Positions 26,128 to 33,754 of a stretch of DNA of 64,000 nt are shown in pieces. The position numbers and the translations under genes are program-made. Position 1 is the stretch's first letter. The number at the start of each line of letters is the position of its first letter. Source of the stretch: CBDFNC01 sp965249895 (lineage in GTDB: Bacteria; Pseudomonadota; Gammaproteobacteria; Enterobacterales; CBDFNC01); the NCBI GenBank assembly GCA_965249895.1, contig CBDFNC010000001.1, positions 310,001 through 374,000 on the forward strand. Direction: 5' to 3'. The notes below the pieces were generated by a model. The model was not told the DNA's origin, searched no databases, and saw nothing but the letters and a program-made list of their open reading frames with translations.

Positions 26128-27099
26128 ATGCAAGGGTTATTTCCGGCAATTTCTCAATATGCCGAACACCAGATCCCGGTAGATTCTCCCCACTCCCTGT
26201 ACGTGGAGGAATCAGGTAATCCGGATGGTATTCCCGTGCTGTTTATCCACGGAGGGCCTGGAGCTGGCTGCCATCCCAATCACAGGCGATTTTTTAACCC
26301 TAAGCTGTATCGTATAATTCTATTTGATCAAAGGGGTTGTGGTCGCTCGACGCCCCATGCAAACCTTTCTAACAATACCAGTCAGAAGCTAATTCAGGAT
26401 ATAGAGATCATCAGGGAAACCCTGGGTATCGATAGCTGGCTGTTATTTGGCGGCTCCTGGGGGTCAACCCTTGCACTGTTATACGCCATTGAGTTTCCGC
26501 AAAGGGTGAAGGGCCTGGTGTTAAGAGGGATATTTCTGGCAAGGCAAGAAGATCAGGATTGGCTGTATTCGGCTAAGGGTGGGGCGGCTCAGATTTTTCC
26601 CGATTATTATCGAGATTTTGTTCGTCCTTTAGGACGGGAACTCGCCCAACAAGACTTGCTGCAAAGCTACTACAGGCTGCTGACTTCAGACAATGAAATT
26701 GAACGTTTAGCGGCGGCCAAAGCCTGGTCAATTTGGGAAGGCAGTATCAGCACCCTGCATTGTCCGCAAAATGCCCAGGAAATATATGGCGATCCCCATT
26801 TAGCCCTGTCGATGGCCAGGATTGAGTGCCACTTTTTTGTCAACAACAGCTTTATTAAAGAGAACCATATATTAGATAACTTGCATAAGATTACTGGCTT
26901 GCCTGCTGTGGTGATCCATGGTCGCTACGATACTGTATGCAAGATGGAAAACGCCACTTCCCTGGTGGAAAACTGGCCCAAGGCCCAGTTGCAAATTGTA
27001 CCTGAGGCGGGGCACTCTGCAATGGAGCCGGGTATCGCCCATGGCCTGTGTATCGCTACCAGCAAGATGGCGGAAATTGTAACTAAGCCCAAAACCTAA
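26128..27099 (+). CDS. pip: proline iminopeptidase
   Basis: Cytoplasmic serine peptidase of the alpha/beta-hydrolase S33 family that releases N-terminal proline. It has 323 aa from ATG 26128 (GAGG 7 nt upstream); an ATG four codons earlier has no good site. Motifs are the oxyanion segment FIHGGPGAGC, DQRGCGRSTPH, the nucleophile elbow FGGSWGSTLAL and the late histidine PEAGHSA. The length matches the family (about 315). It is followed by dtd in the same direction, an arrangement I recall from related gammaproteobacteria. Confidence 0.93.
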   Translation: MQGLFPAISQYAEHQIPVDSPHSLYVEESGNPDGIPVLFIHGGPGAGCHPNHRRFFNPKLYRIILFDQRGCGRSTPHANLSNNTSQKLIQDIEIIRETLGIDSWLLFGGSWGSTLALLYAIEFPQRVKGLVLRGIFLARQEDQDWLYSAKGGAAQIFPDYYRDFVRPLGRELAQQDLLQSYYRLLTSDNEIERLAAAKAWSIWEGSISTLHCPQNAQEIYGDPHLALSMARIECHFFVNNSFIKENHILDNLHKITGLPAVVIHGRYDTVCKMENATSLVENWPKAQLQIVPEAGHSAMEPGIAHGLCIATSKMAEIVTKPKT

Positions 27100-27241
27100 A
27101 AGCCCCGCGTTCGCTGTGGTAGGGGTGGATGCGCTCTTTATAGGTAAATAGGGCGAACCCAGCGTTCGCTATATTCGCCTGTGCCCTTTGCCTTGTCTGT
27201 GATACATATATAACTCCTTAAAATGTACCGAGAGTTTGGTT

Positions 27242-27679
27242 GTGATCGCGTTAATTCAAAGAGTTTCGAGCGCCAGTGTGGCAGTTGAGCAGGAAATCGT
27301 TGGGGAAATAGGTAAGGGGCTGCTGGTGTTGCTGGCTGTTGAGCAAGGGGATAATGAGGCCAAAGCTAAGCGCCTGTGTGAGCGAGTATTGGGCTACCGG
27401 GTATTTACGGATGATGCCGGCAAGATGAACCTTAATGTTCAACAGGCGGGGGGGGCTTTGTTAGTGGTTTCTCAATTCACCCTGGCGGCAGATACCAAAA
27501 AAGGCATGCGGCCCAGTTTTTCCGGTGGCGCCGAACCGAGTGAAGCAAACCGTTTGTATGAATATTTTGTGCAAAGCTGCCGTGATAAAGGTATTGATGC
27601 TCCTACCGGCCAGTTTGCGGCGGATATGCAAGTTCAACTCACTAATGACGGCCCGGTGACTTTCTGGTTACAGGTTTAA
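27242..27679 (+). CDS. dtd: D-aminoacyl-tRNA deacylase
   Basis: Removes D-amino acids (and glycine mischarged on tRNA-Ala) from tRNA, in the cytoplasm. The 145 aa fit Dtd. The start is probably GTG 27242, giving the standard MIALIQRVSSASV; an upstream TTG at 27236 is in frame but not needed. The chiral-proofreading motifs are present: SQFTLAADTKKGMRPSF (SQFTL) and TNDGPVTFWLQ (the cross-subunit Gly-cisPro motif). In E. coli it sits between yihY and fabY; here the alginate locus begins just beyond it. Confidence 0.95.
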   Translation: MIALIQRVSSASVAVEQEIVGEIGKGLLVLLAVEQGDNEAKAKRLCERVLGYRVFTDDAGKMNLNVQQAGGALLVVSQFTLAADTKKGMRPSFSGGAEPSEANRLYEYFVQSCRDKGIDAPTGQFAADMQVQLTNDGPVTFWLQV

Positions 27680-27683
27680 TTTG

Positions 27684-28358
27684 CTACAGGTTAACAACTA
27701 ACACCCGGTTGACGAATTTGGGAATACGGATCACCTTTGCTTGCTTGCCAAATACTTCAAAGATAAGACTAATAGTTTGGCTTAGCTCTTTATCGGTTCT
27801 GGGCAATAGGTTGATAACAAGCTGCTTTTTAACCCGGTTTTTACAGTGGAGATAAAACGCTTTTTGAAACAAAAAGGGTGGGGAGCCGTACTGGCTGAAC
27901 AGATCACAAAGTAGTAAGTCATATTGCCCATCTAACTGGGCTATTTGTTTTCCCGCATCACCCTGAATTATCTCAGCGAATTTAGCTTGCGGATTAAAAT
28001 ACAGGTGAAAGCAGTCGATTACATTTTGATCCAGCTCGATGCAGGTATATTTGATGGGTTGCTGACTAGATTGCAGAGCGCGAATAAAGCCCCCTCCTCC
28101 CAGCCCAAGCTCTAATACGGAGCCCAGGGGCTGCTGAATATGATGCTGGATAATTTTTTGGTAGCCAAATGTCAGTAGCTCTGGAGCCTCCTTATCCATC
28201 AAGCTTTGCATCACGCCATTTTGTTTTAACCAGATATATTTGTGATTCTCTAGCAGTTCAAGCCGGTCTTCCCTTTGCTGCTTAAAGTACCTGATCTTGC
28301 CTTGTTCGAGGGACTTAAGTAAGGCTTCGTCCTTAGCCCCTGATGTGGCATCTTTCAT
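27684..28358 (-). CDS. spermidine-synthase-like methyltransferase-fold protein
   Basis: A 224-aa cytoplasmic protein with a class I SAM-binding fold: motif I SVLELGLGGGGFIRAL, acidic strand YTCIELDQNVIDCF, and DLLLCDLFSQYGSPPFLFQ as the catalytic-loop strand. The order resembles spermidine/polyamine synthase relatives, but the N-terminal beta-barrel of true SpeE is short. Converges with dtd, 4 bp apart. Substrate unknown; it could be a methyltransferase or an aminopropyltransferase relative. Confidence 0.7.
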   Translation of the reverse strand: MKDATSGAKDEALLKSLEQGKIRYFKQQREDRLELLENHKYIWLKQNGVMQSLMDKEAPELLTFGYQKIIQHHIQQPLGSVLELGLGGGGFIRALQSSQQPIKYTCIELDQNVIDCFHLYFNPQAKFAEIIQGDAGKQIAQLDGQYDLLLCDLFSQYGSPPFLFQKAFYLHCKNRVKKQLVINLLPRTDKELSQTISLIFEVFGKQAKVIRIPKFVNRVLVVNL

Positions 28359-28573
28359 GTTGCAATTACTTCATTGTGATTTAATACAACCAATTGTTTC
28401 ATTGCACTATTTTCCCTGTGTTATGGAGGGAGGGTAACAAATCTTCGGGAATTTTTCAGCTGTGAAAGGGATGATAATAGCGCGGACGGGATCGGTGGAG
28501 CTTTCCAATCCCGACATTGTTCAAGTTGGGTTTTGAAGATAGGGCACAGCAATGGCACAGGAGCCAGGCGATA

Positions 28574-28643
28574 TGGGAAGTAGCGTAAGTTCGAAAAAGC
28601 TGCCGTTATCGGTTCGAACTTTATGCGCTACTCCCATTTTTAT
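28574..28643 (+). terminator. long imperfect inverted repeat followed by T-run
   Basis: The left arm 28574-28595 (starting TGGGAAGTAGCG) and right arm 28613-28636 (ending GCGCTACTCCCA) pair over about 20 bp with two small bulges. TTTTT follows at 28637-28641 on the plus strand. This has the form of a rho-independent terminator on the plus strand, although no plus-strand gene lies upstream. It may instead act as the 3' structure of the minus-strand lyase mRNA. Confidence 0.5.
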
Positions 28644-28707
28644 CCAAGATGATTCTGGTGTTTCCGGGAATTATTTAGTGGAAGCAAAGCTCTTTCTCTA
28701 TTTCAAG

Positions 28708-29916
28708 CTATGGAATATAAGCATCTAAGTTTTTTATTCCGTAATACAAGCTCATGTTGCCGCCCAAATACGTATAGTAGAGTTTATCCCGACAGGCATT
28801 CCGCTTCGCCTTAATATAAGTCGCTAAATCAGCTCTTATGGAGGGCTGGCGACCGGAGTGCCTTAAATATATTTCCATCCAAGCGCTTTGATGACATTTC
28901 ATGGCGATTTTTATGGGGAAGACAGATGTTGATTTGTCCAATTCTTCATTTAACAGCAGGTTGGAAAGCCTGGTTAGGGCACCATTATTTTTGCTATATG
29001 GATAGTAAGGTATTGGCATCGAAGATTTGTTCTTTATCGCTAGTTCCGCGAGCCCTGTTAAGGCTTGTAACGCATATAGGTGGTAAGCATGCGCCCTGTC
29101 ACCTCTTTGAATCTCGAGCGGTAAGGTTCCATTTTCTTGTATCTGGTTAATACCAATCTCAAGCCCCTGCATCGCCCAGGAAAAAAGTTCAGTGTCGTTC
29201 AGAACTATTGCGGCAGTTCCTATATGGTAACTGTCCCAGTACCTGTGGTTATTGTTACTTGTGTTCGGTCCCGCCATATTTTCATAATAATCTATGACTT
29301 GCTGGGAAAGGGCTCGCAGCCATTGACCCAAATTATTATTTACACTGGGGTAGTCGACATTTTCGGCTTCCTGCAATTTTAGGTAAGTAAGGGAAACGGC
29401 TCCCAACACTTGCGCTGACTTATGATAGCCCACAGGGGCTGGGTGCTCTCCCAGCATTGCATCTGTATATGCCCACAGCTCGATCTGTTGCGCGACACAC
29501 TGTGCAATTTCATTTCGCTCGGTTGGGGTTGCCACATAAAGATCTGACAAGGAGGTGATAGATTTGGCAAAGTTATAAACACTCTTAACCTCCTGTTCAT
29601 ACTTAGCTTTTTTGTCAGGGTCTATTTCACATTTACAAGGTGTGTCTTTATATATGCTCCCTGCCGAAAATGTTATTTTTGGCTCTAGTGGTGAGGGGCA
29701 CGTGAAGGGTTTGTCAATTAGTCGGGTAAACGTAGTTTTCCAGCGATTTTTAGCCTCGGCAGCGTTATATGCGAAATGACTGGATAAGTCAGCATAAGTA
29801 TTTGGTAATAAAGTGAAAAAAATCATAATGATAGGGGTGAGTTTATTTCGTGCGTAATGTTGAATAATCACATATAGAGGGCGAATGTCCATGCCTAAAG
29901 TCCTACTTAATTCCAT
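28708..29916 (-). CDS. second AlgL-type alginate lyase family protein, riboswitch-controlled
   Basis: A 402-aa secreted protein related to AlgL (polysaccharide lyase family 5, PF05426), which cleaves mannuronate-rich alginate by beta-elimination. The catalytic landmarks of AlgL are recognisable: SNNNHRYWDSYH (Asn-His region) and LPLEIQRGDRAHAYHLYAL (Arg and Tyr region). Near the end come YLGGNMSLYYG and a possible aligned RVGGN equivalent. The signal peptide is around IIMIFFTLLPNTYA, and the start may be the ATG at 29916 or an internal one. It lies divergent from the alginate operon and just downstream of a c-di-GMP-I riboswitch (29960-30045). It is clearly different in sequence from the AlgL inside the operon. 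Confidence 0.85.
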   Translation of the reverse strand: MELSRTLGMDIRPLYVIIQHYARNKLTPIIMIFFTLLPNTYADLSSHFAYNAAEAKNRWKTTFTRLIDKPFTCPSPLEPKITFSAGSIYKDTPCKCEIDPDKKAKYEQEVKSVYNFAKSITSLSDLYVATPTERNEIAQCVAQQIELWAYTDAMLGEHPAPVGYHKSAQVLGAVSLTYLKLQEAENVDYPSVNNNLGQWLRALSQQVIDYYENMAGPNTSNNNHRYWDSYHIGTAAIVLNDTELFSWAMQGLEIGINQIQENGTLPLEIQRGDRAHAYHLYALQALTGLAELAIKNKSSMPIPYYPYSKNNGALTRLSNLLLNEELDKSTSVFPIKIAMKCHQSAWMEIYLRHSGRQPSIRADLATYIKAKRNACRDKLYYTYLGGNMSLYYGIKNLDAYIP

Positions 29917-29947
29917 ACATAGGTACGGTGGATTAAGAAGCAGTCAC

Positions 29948-29957
29948 TAAAGGCAAA
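29948..29957 (-). promoter_or_regulatory. putative expression-platform strand of the riboswitch
   Basis: TAAAGGCAAA on the plus strand at 29948-29957 is the exact inverse of TTTGCCTTTA at 30033-30042. In the RNA this means the 5' edge of the aptamer (UAAAGGCAAA) can pair with a segment just beyond the aptamer's 3' end over 10 bp. Such pairing would compete with aptamer folding. Confidence 0.5.
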
Positions 29958-29959
29958 AG

Positions 29960-30045
29960 CTAAAGCTTGGTAACCTCGCAATCATAGGATATCCCTTAGA
30001 CCGATGGCTTTGCGTCCCAGGCTTTCACCTGGTTTGCCTTTATCA
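29960..30045 (-). promoter_or_regulatory. c-di-GMP-I (GEMM-I) riboswitch
   Basis: Read on the minus strand, the conserved GEMM-I core is present in order: GGCAAACC (30031-30038), a CCAGG/CCTGG stem with a GAAA tetraloop (30015-30032), GGGACGCAAAGCC (30006-30018), GGTCTAA (29996-30002) and GCGAGGTTACCAAGC (29965-29979). These are the tetraloop, receptor and ligand-pocket elements of the Vc2-type aptamer. It lies about 50 nt upstream of the lyase gene at 28708-29916, in the same orientation, so its transcript leader contains the aptamer. Confidence 0.9.
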
Positions 30046-30893
30046 CAACTTCATTTTCAGGGAGTAGCGGCTACGTTACGCCCTACAGTTAAAAACTAAC
30101 TAATTATCAACAATGTAAAACAGATTAATGGTGTAGTGAAGCTAAAGATTAAAAATTGCCTCGGCTTGCTTTAATCGTTTTATCATCAGAAAAATCTTAG
30201 TAGTACAGCGGCGCTTAGGCAATGTACTTTTGATAATTATCAGTGGACTGTTGCGTTAGTTTATCTATTCGAAAGCTAGGTATTTTGATTTGTTGTCATT
30301 GCTAGTAAGTGGCTGATCCCAATGCGACTATTGCCTTGTCCAGAGGGCACATATTACTAATTACCTCCCTTCTCGAATTTACTTTTTATTGCAGAATATG
30401 AACCCAAATAAACGATTTCGGTTACATTTTAATCATAAAAGCATCTCCAGAAGTCTGTTGACCAATTCAGAGCGTAAGTAGTCGTAGACTGTTAGCGTTA
30501 TATGAAAGCGTATCAAACTGGTTATAAGTAATAGGTATGATTTTTTAATTATGTTTTTGTGACCAATCAAGATGTTCAGTCTACTTTTTACTCACACCTT
30601 GACCATGCTTTAGTACTATTTTTACCTGATTGAAATGTTACTTAATTGTTTTTTTACATGTTTTCATACTTGATGGAAATGGTTGTATTTCGCGTTAAAA
30701 ATATAACTGTCAATATAACCATATGGTTTTGAACTAATTTAAATTATTATAAATATGTTGCTAAAGTGTTTCATATCAATGACTTTGCATTTCTGAACGT
30801 TATTGAACTTTTAAATATAGTCTTGATAAGCGATAAAGCACTCCTTAGAATTCCGCCCTGAAAAATCAAATTTAAGTCAATTCAGGGTTTCTT
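30046..30893 (+). promoter_or_regulatory. long AT-rich leader/promoter region of the alginate operon
   Basis: About 850 bp without any credible ORF, much more AT-rich than the genes on either side. It must hold the algD promoter and the promoter of the divergent lyase. Close to algD, CCCTGAA (30856-30862) pairs with TTCAGGG (30881-30887), a 7-bp stem whose 3' arm contains the AGGG that serves as ribosome site 6 nt before the algD ATG. No definite sigma-E/AlgU or sigma-54 promoter could be placed. Confidence 0.55.
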
Positions 30894-32204
30894 ATGGATA
30901 TTAGTATATTTGGTATGGGGTATGTTGGGGCCGTATGTTCTGCATGCTTGGCGAAAAATGGACACAAGGTTACAGGTGTTGATGTTTCGAGCGAAAAAGT
31001 TGAAGCGATTAATGCCGGTTTTTCCCCCATTGTGGAGCCAGGTCTTGCTGACTTAATATCCGCTGGTGTCGTTTCAGGGCAGTTATCGGCAACTACCAAT
31101 GCCATCGAGGCGGTAAAAAATTCAACCATTTCCATGGTTGCCGTGGGAACACCTTCATTATCAAATGGTAATCTCGATTTAAGTTATATCCGCTCAGTTT
31201 GCCATGATATAGGCACCGCGCTGGCCAACAAGCGAGAGCCTCATTATGTGGTTATTCGCAGTACGGTACTACCAGGTACGGTTCGCGATCTGGTTATTCC
31301 AGCTCTGGAAGAATCATCCGGTAAGAAGGCTGGCCGTGACTTTTTCGTCGCAACCAACCCAGAATTCCTACGTGAAAGTACGGCGATACAGGATTTCTTC
31401 GAACCGCCTATGACTGTGATTGGTCAAATGGACGATGAATCAGGCATGGTTATCGCTTCTCTGTACGAAAATCTAGACGCCCCCATTATACGCAAGCCCA
31501 TCGAAGTGGCTGAGATGATCAAATACACCTGTAATGTGTGGCACGCAGCCAAAGTCACCTTTGCTAATGAGATTGGCAACATAGCTAAAGCACTGGGCGT
31601 TGACGGCCGTGATGTAATGGAAGTGGTTTGCCAAGACAAAAAGTTAAATATTTCTAGCTATTACATGCGTCCTGGTTTTGCTTATGGCGGCTCCTGTCTG
31701 CCTAAAGACGTTAAAGCTTTAACCTATCGAGCGGCTTCTCTGGATGTCAACACACCCGTACTCAATCAACTGATGAAGAGTAACGAAAACCAGGTGAAGA
31801 ACGCGTTCGATATGGTGAAGAACTTCGGACATAAAAAAGTGACTTTATTTGGCCTGAGCTTTAAATCTGATACTGACGACTTAAGAGAAAGTCCGTTTGT
31901 TGAGCTGGCTGAAATGTTGATAGGTAAAGGGTATGACCTGAAAATCTACGACAAGAGTGTGGAGTATGCCCGGGTTAAAGGTGCCAACAAGGAATATATC
32001 AATAACCACATCCCGCACGTTTCTAATTTGCTGGTTTCAGATATCGAAGCAGCAAAAGCCCATGCAGACATTTTAGTTTTGGGTAACGGCGACAAGGATT
32101 TTGCAGGCCTGTTGGCGAACCTACCGCAAGATAAGAAGGTAGTTGATTTGTTTGGCTTTATGGATCAAGTGTCAACAGACAATAAACAAGGCATCTGCTG
32201 GTAA
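30894..32204 (+). CDS. algD: GDP-mannose 6-dehydrogenase AlgD
   Basis: Oxidises GDP-mannose to GDP-mannuronate with NAD, the committed step of alginate synthesis, in the cytoplasm. At 436 aa it matches Pseudomonas AlgD. The Rossmann motif is MDISIFGMGYVGAVCSACLA; NPEFLRESTAIQDF and the catalytic PGFAYGGSCLPKD follow. The catalytic cysteine is Cys268, the same number as in P. aeruginosa AlgD. The C-terminal UDPGDH domain reads LFGLSFKSDTDDLRESPFVE. UDP-glucose dehydrogenases are the main alternative, but the neighbours settle it. It heads an operon of 13 closely spaced genes. Confidence 0.97.
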   Translation: MDISIFGMGYVGAVCSACLAKNGHKVTGVDVSSEKVEAINAGFSPIVEPGLADLISAGVVSGQLSATTNAIEAVKNSTISMVAVGTPSLSNGNLDLSYIRSVCHDIGTALANKREPHYVVIRSTVLPGTVRDLVIPALEESSGKKAGRDFFVATNPEFLRESTAIQDFFEPPMTVIGQMDDESGMVIASLYENLDAPIIRKPIEVAEMIKYTCNVWHAAKVTFANEIGNIAKALGVDGRDVMEVVCQDKKLNISSYYMRPGFAYGGSCLPKDVKALTYRAASLDVNTPVLNQLMKSNENQVKNAFDMVKNFGHKKVTLFGLSFKSDTDDLRESPFVELAEMLIGKGYDLKIYDKSVEYARVKGANKEYINNHIPHVSNLLVSDIEAAKAHADILVLGNGDKDFAGLLANLPQDKKVVDLFGFMDQVSTDNKQGICW

Positions 32205-32209
32205 TCACT

Positions 32210-33700
32210 ATGTTTTGGCAACTCATGGGTTCTTTACGGCTTGGCTATATTTCCGGCTGGTTGATTTTTTTCGCCAGCCTGGGCGCCTTGGCCTTGCTGT
32301 TACCACAAGAAGTATTTACACCCGAGTCGAGCAAATTTATTTTGATCATTGGAGCTATCGGTATTTGGCGATACTCCAATGGTATGACTCACTTCTTGCG
32401 TGGTATTTGGTTTCTTTATGTGGTGTTTCCCCGGTGGCGGGCGAAAGCCAACAAGCTGGGGCAGGATGCACTTCCTCCTCATGTCTATCTGATGGTGACC
32501 AGCTTTCGTATTGATACGCAAACTACCGCTGCGGTGTACAACTCAGTTTTTGCAGAGGCTAAGAGTGTAAAAGCCCCTTGTACTGTGGTGTGCTCTATTG
32601 TGGAAGTCTGCGATGAAATGCTGATCAGGGCGCTGTTCGAGCGGCAACAGATGCCAGCTCAAGTGGCGCTGAAGTTTGTGCGAATTCCCGGAACAGGTAA
32701 AAGGGACGGCCTCGCATTCGGGTTCCGGGCCATTTCGCGAGATATGCCTTCCGATGATGCGGTGGTGGCCGTTATTGACGGCGATACCGTCCTTGAACCT
32801 GGAATGGTTAACTTGTGCACACCATTTTTTAAAATGATGCCAAAAATGGGGGCCCTAACGACCAACGAGTTTTGCGAAGTTCAGGGCAGCCATATTATGA
32901 GTGAGTGGCACAAGCTTAGGTTTGGCCAGCGGCATATCAATATGTGTTCTATGGCTCTGTCTAACCGGGTGTTGACCCTGACAGGGCGTATGTCAGTGTT
33001 TCGAGCCAGTGTAGTTACACACCCGGATTTTATTTTTGATGTGCAAAATGACTCTATCCAGCACTGGCGACTGGGGAAGTTCAGATTCCTCACCGGAGAT
33101 GATAAATCAAGCTGGTTCAGTGTGATGAAAATGGGGATGGATACGTTTTATGTGCCCGATGCGGCCATCAGAACGGTAGAACACCCACCGGACAATAACT
33201 TCTTTCGAGCCACTAAACAGCTAATGTTTCGCTGGTACGGTAATAACCTGCGGCAAAATAGCCGTGCGGTGAAACTGGGTCCAACCAAGTTGGGCTGGTT
33301 TACCTATTACGTGATAAATGATCAGCGGATCTCTATGTGGACCAGTTTAGTGGGGTTATCCGTCGCCACGATTGGCTCATTGAAATACTCGTTCCAATTT
33401 ATGCTGGTCTACCTGCTATGGGTATTGCTGACCCGTACCTTTATTACTCTGATGATCCGGGCATCCGGGCATAGCATTGGGCCGCTTTATCCAGTCATCT
33501 TGTATTACAACCAAATCGTAGGGGCGGTAATGAAGATTTACGTCTTCTTCCGGCTTGACCGCCAGTCCTGGACCCGTCAGCCCACCAAATTACAACGAGA
33601 CCTGGCTTCGTTCCAGCGCCTGTTTAACAAGTGGTCGTCACGTGTGGTCACTTTTGCCAGCGTGAGTGTGTTTGCGGCCCTTGTGTTTGCCATTGTATGA
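32210..33700 (+). CDS. alg8: alginate polymerase glycosyltransferase Alg8
   Basis: A 496-aa inner-membrane glycosyltransferase-2 that polymerises mannuronate from GDP-mannuronate. Two N-terminal membrane helices are followed by the GT domain with VAVIDGDTVLEPGMV (D-x-D), a TGRMSVFRASVVTHPDF acceptor segment and the QxxRW-like KQLMFRWYGNNLRQN, then further C-terminal helices. It starts 6 nt after algD. It needs Alg44 and c-di-GMP for activity in Pseudomonas. Confidence 0.96.
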   Translation: MFWQLMGSLRLGYISGWLIFFASLGALALLLPQEVFTPESSKFILIIGAIGIWRYSNGMTHFLRGIWFLYVVFPRWRAKANKLGQDALPPHVYLMVTSFRIDTQTTAAVYNSVFAEAKSVKAPCTVVCSIVEVCDEMLIRALFERQQMPAQVALKFVRIPGTGKRDGLAFGFRAISRDMPSDDAVVAVIDGDTVLEPGMVNLCTPFFKMMPKMGALTTNEFCEVQGSHIMSEWHKLRFGQRHINMCSMALSNRVLTLTGRMSVFRASVVTHPDFIFDVQNDSIQHWRLGKFRFLTGDDKSSWFSVMKMGMDTFYVPDAAIRTVEHPPDNNFFRATKQLMFRWYGNNLRQNSRAVKLGPTKLGWFTYYVINDQRISMWTSLVGLSVATIGSLKYSFQFMLVYLLWVLLTRTFITLMIRASGHSIGPLYPVILYYNQIVGAVMKIYVFFRLDRQSWTRQPTKLQRDLASFQRLFNKWSSRVVTFASVSVFAALVFAIV

Positions 33701-33754
33701 GTCACTTAAACCGTTTAAGTAACAGTTTAAATTAGAATTTTTTAGGGAAAAATC

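Noticed and set aside
28591..28620. tRNA-like T-loop (GGTTCGAA)
   Set aside because: No acceptor stem, anticodon arm or D arm can be formed around it; the sequence is part of the long inverted repeat.
30805..30826. Possible AlgU/sigma-E promoter (GAACTT at 30805) before algD
   Set aside because: The -35-like GAACTT is there, but no TCTGA/TCAAA lies 16-17 nt later; TCTTGA is only 10 nt away.
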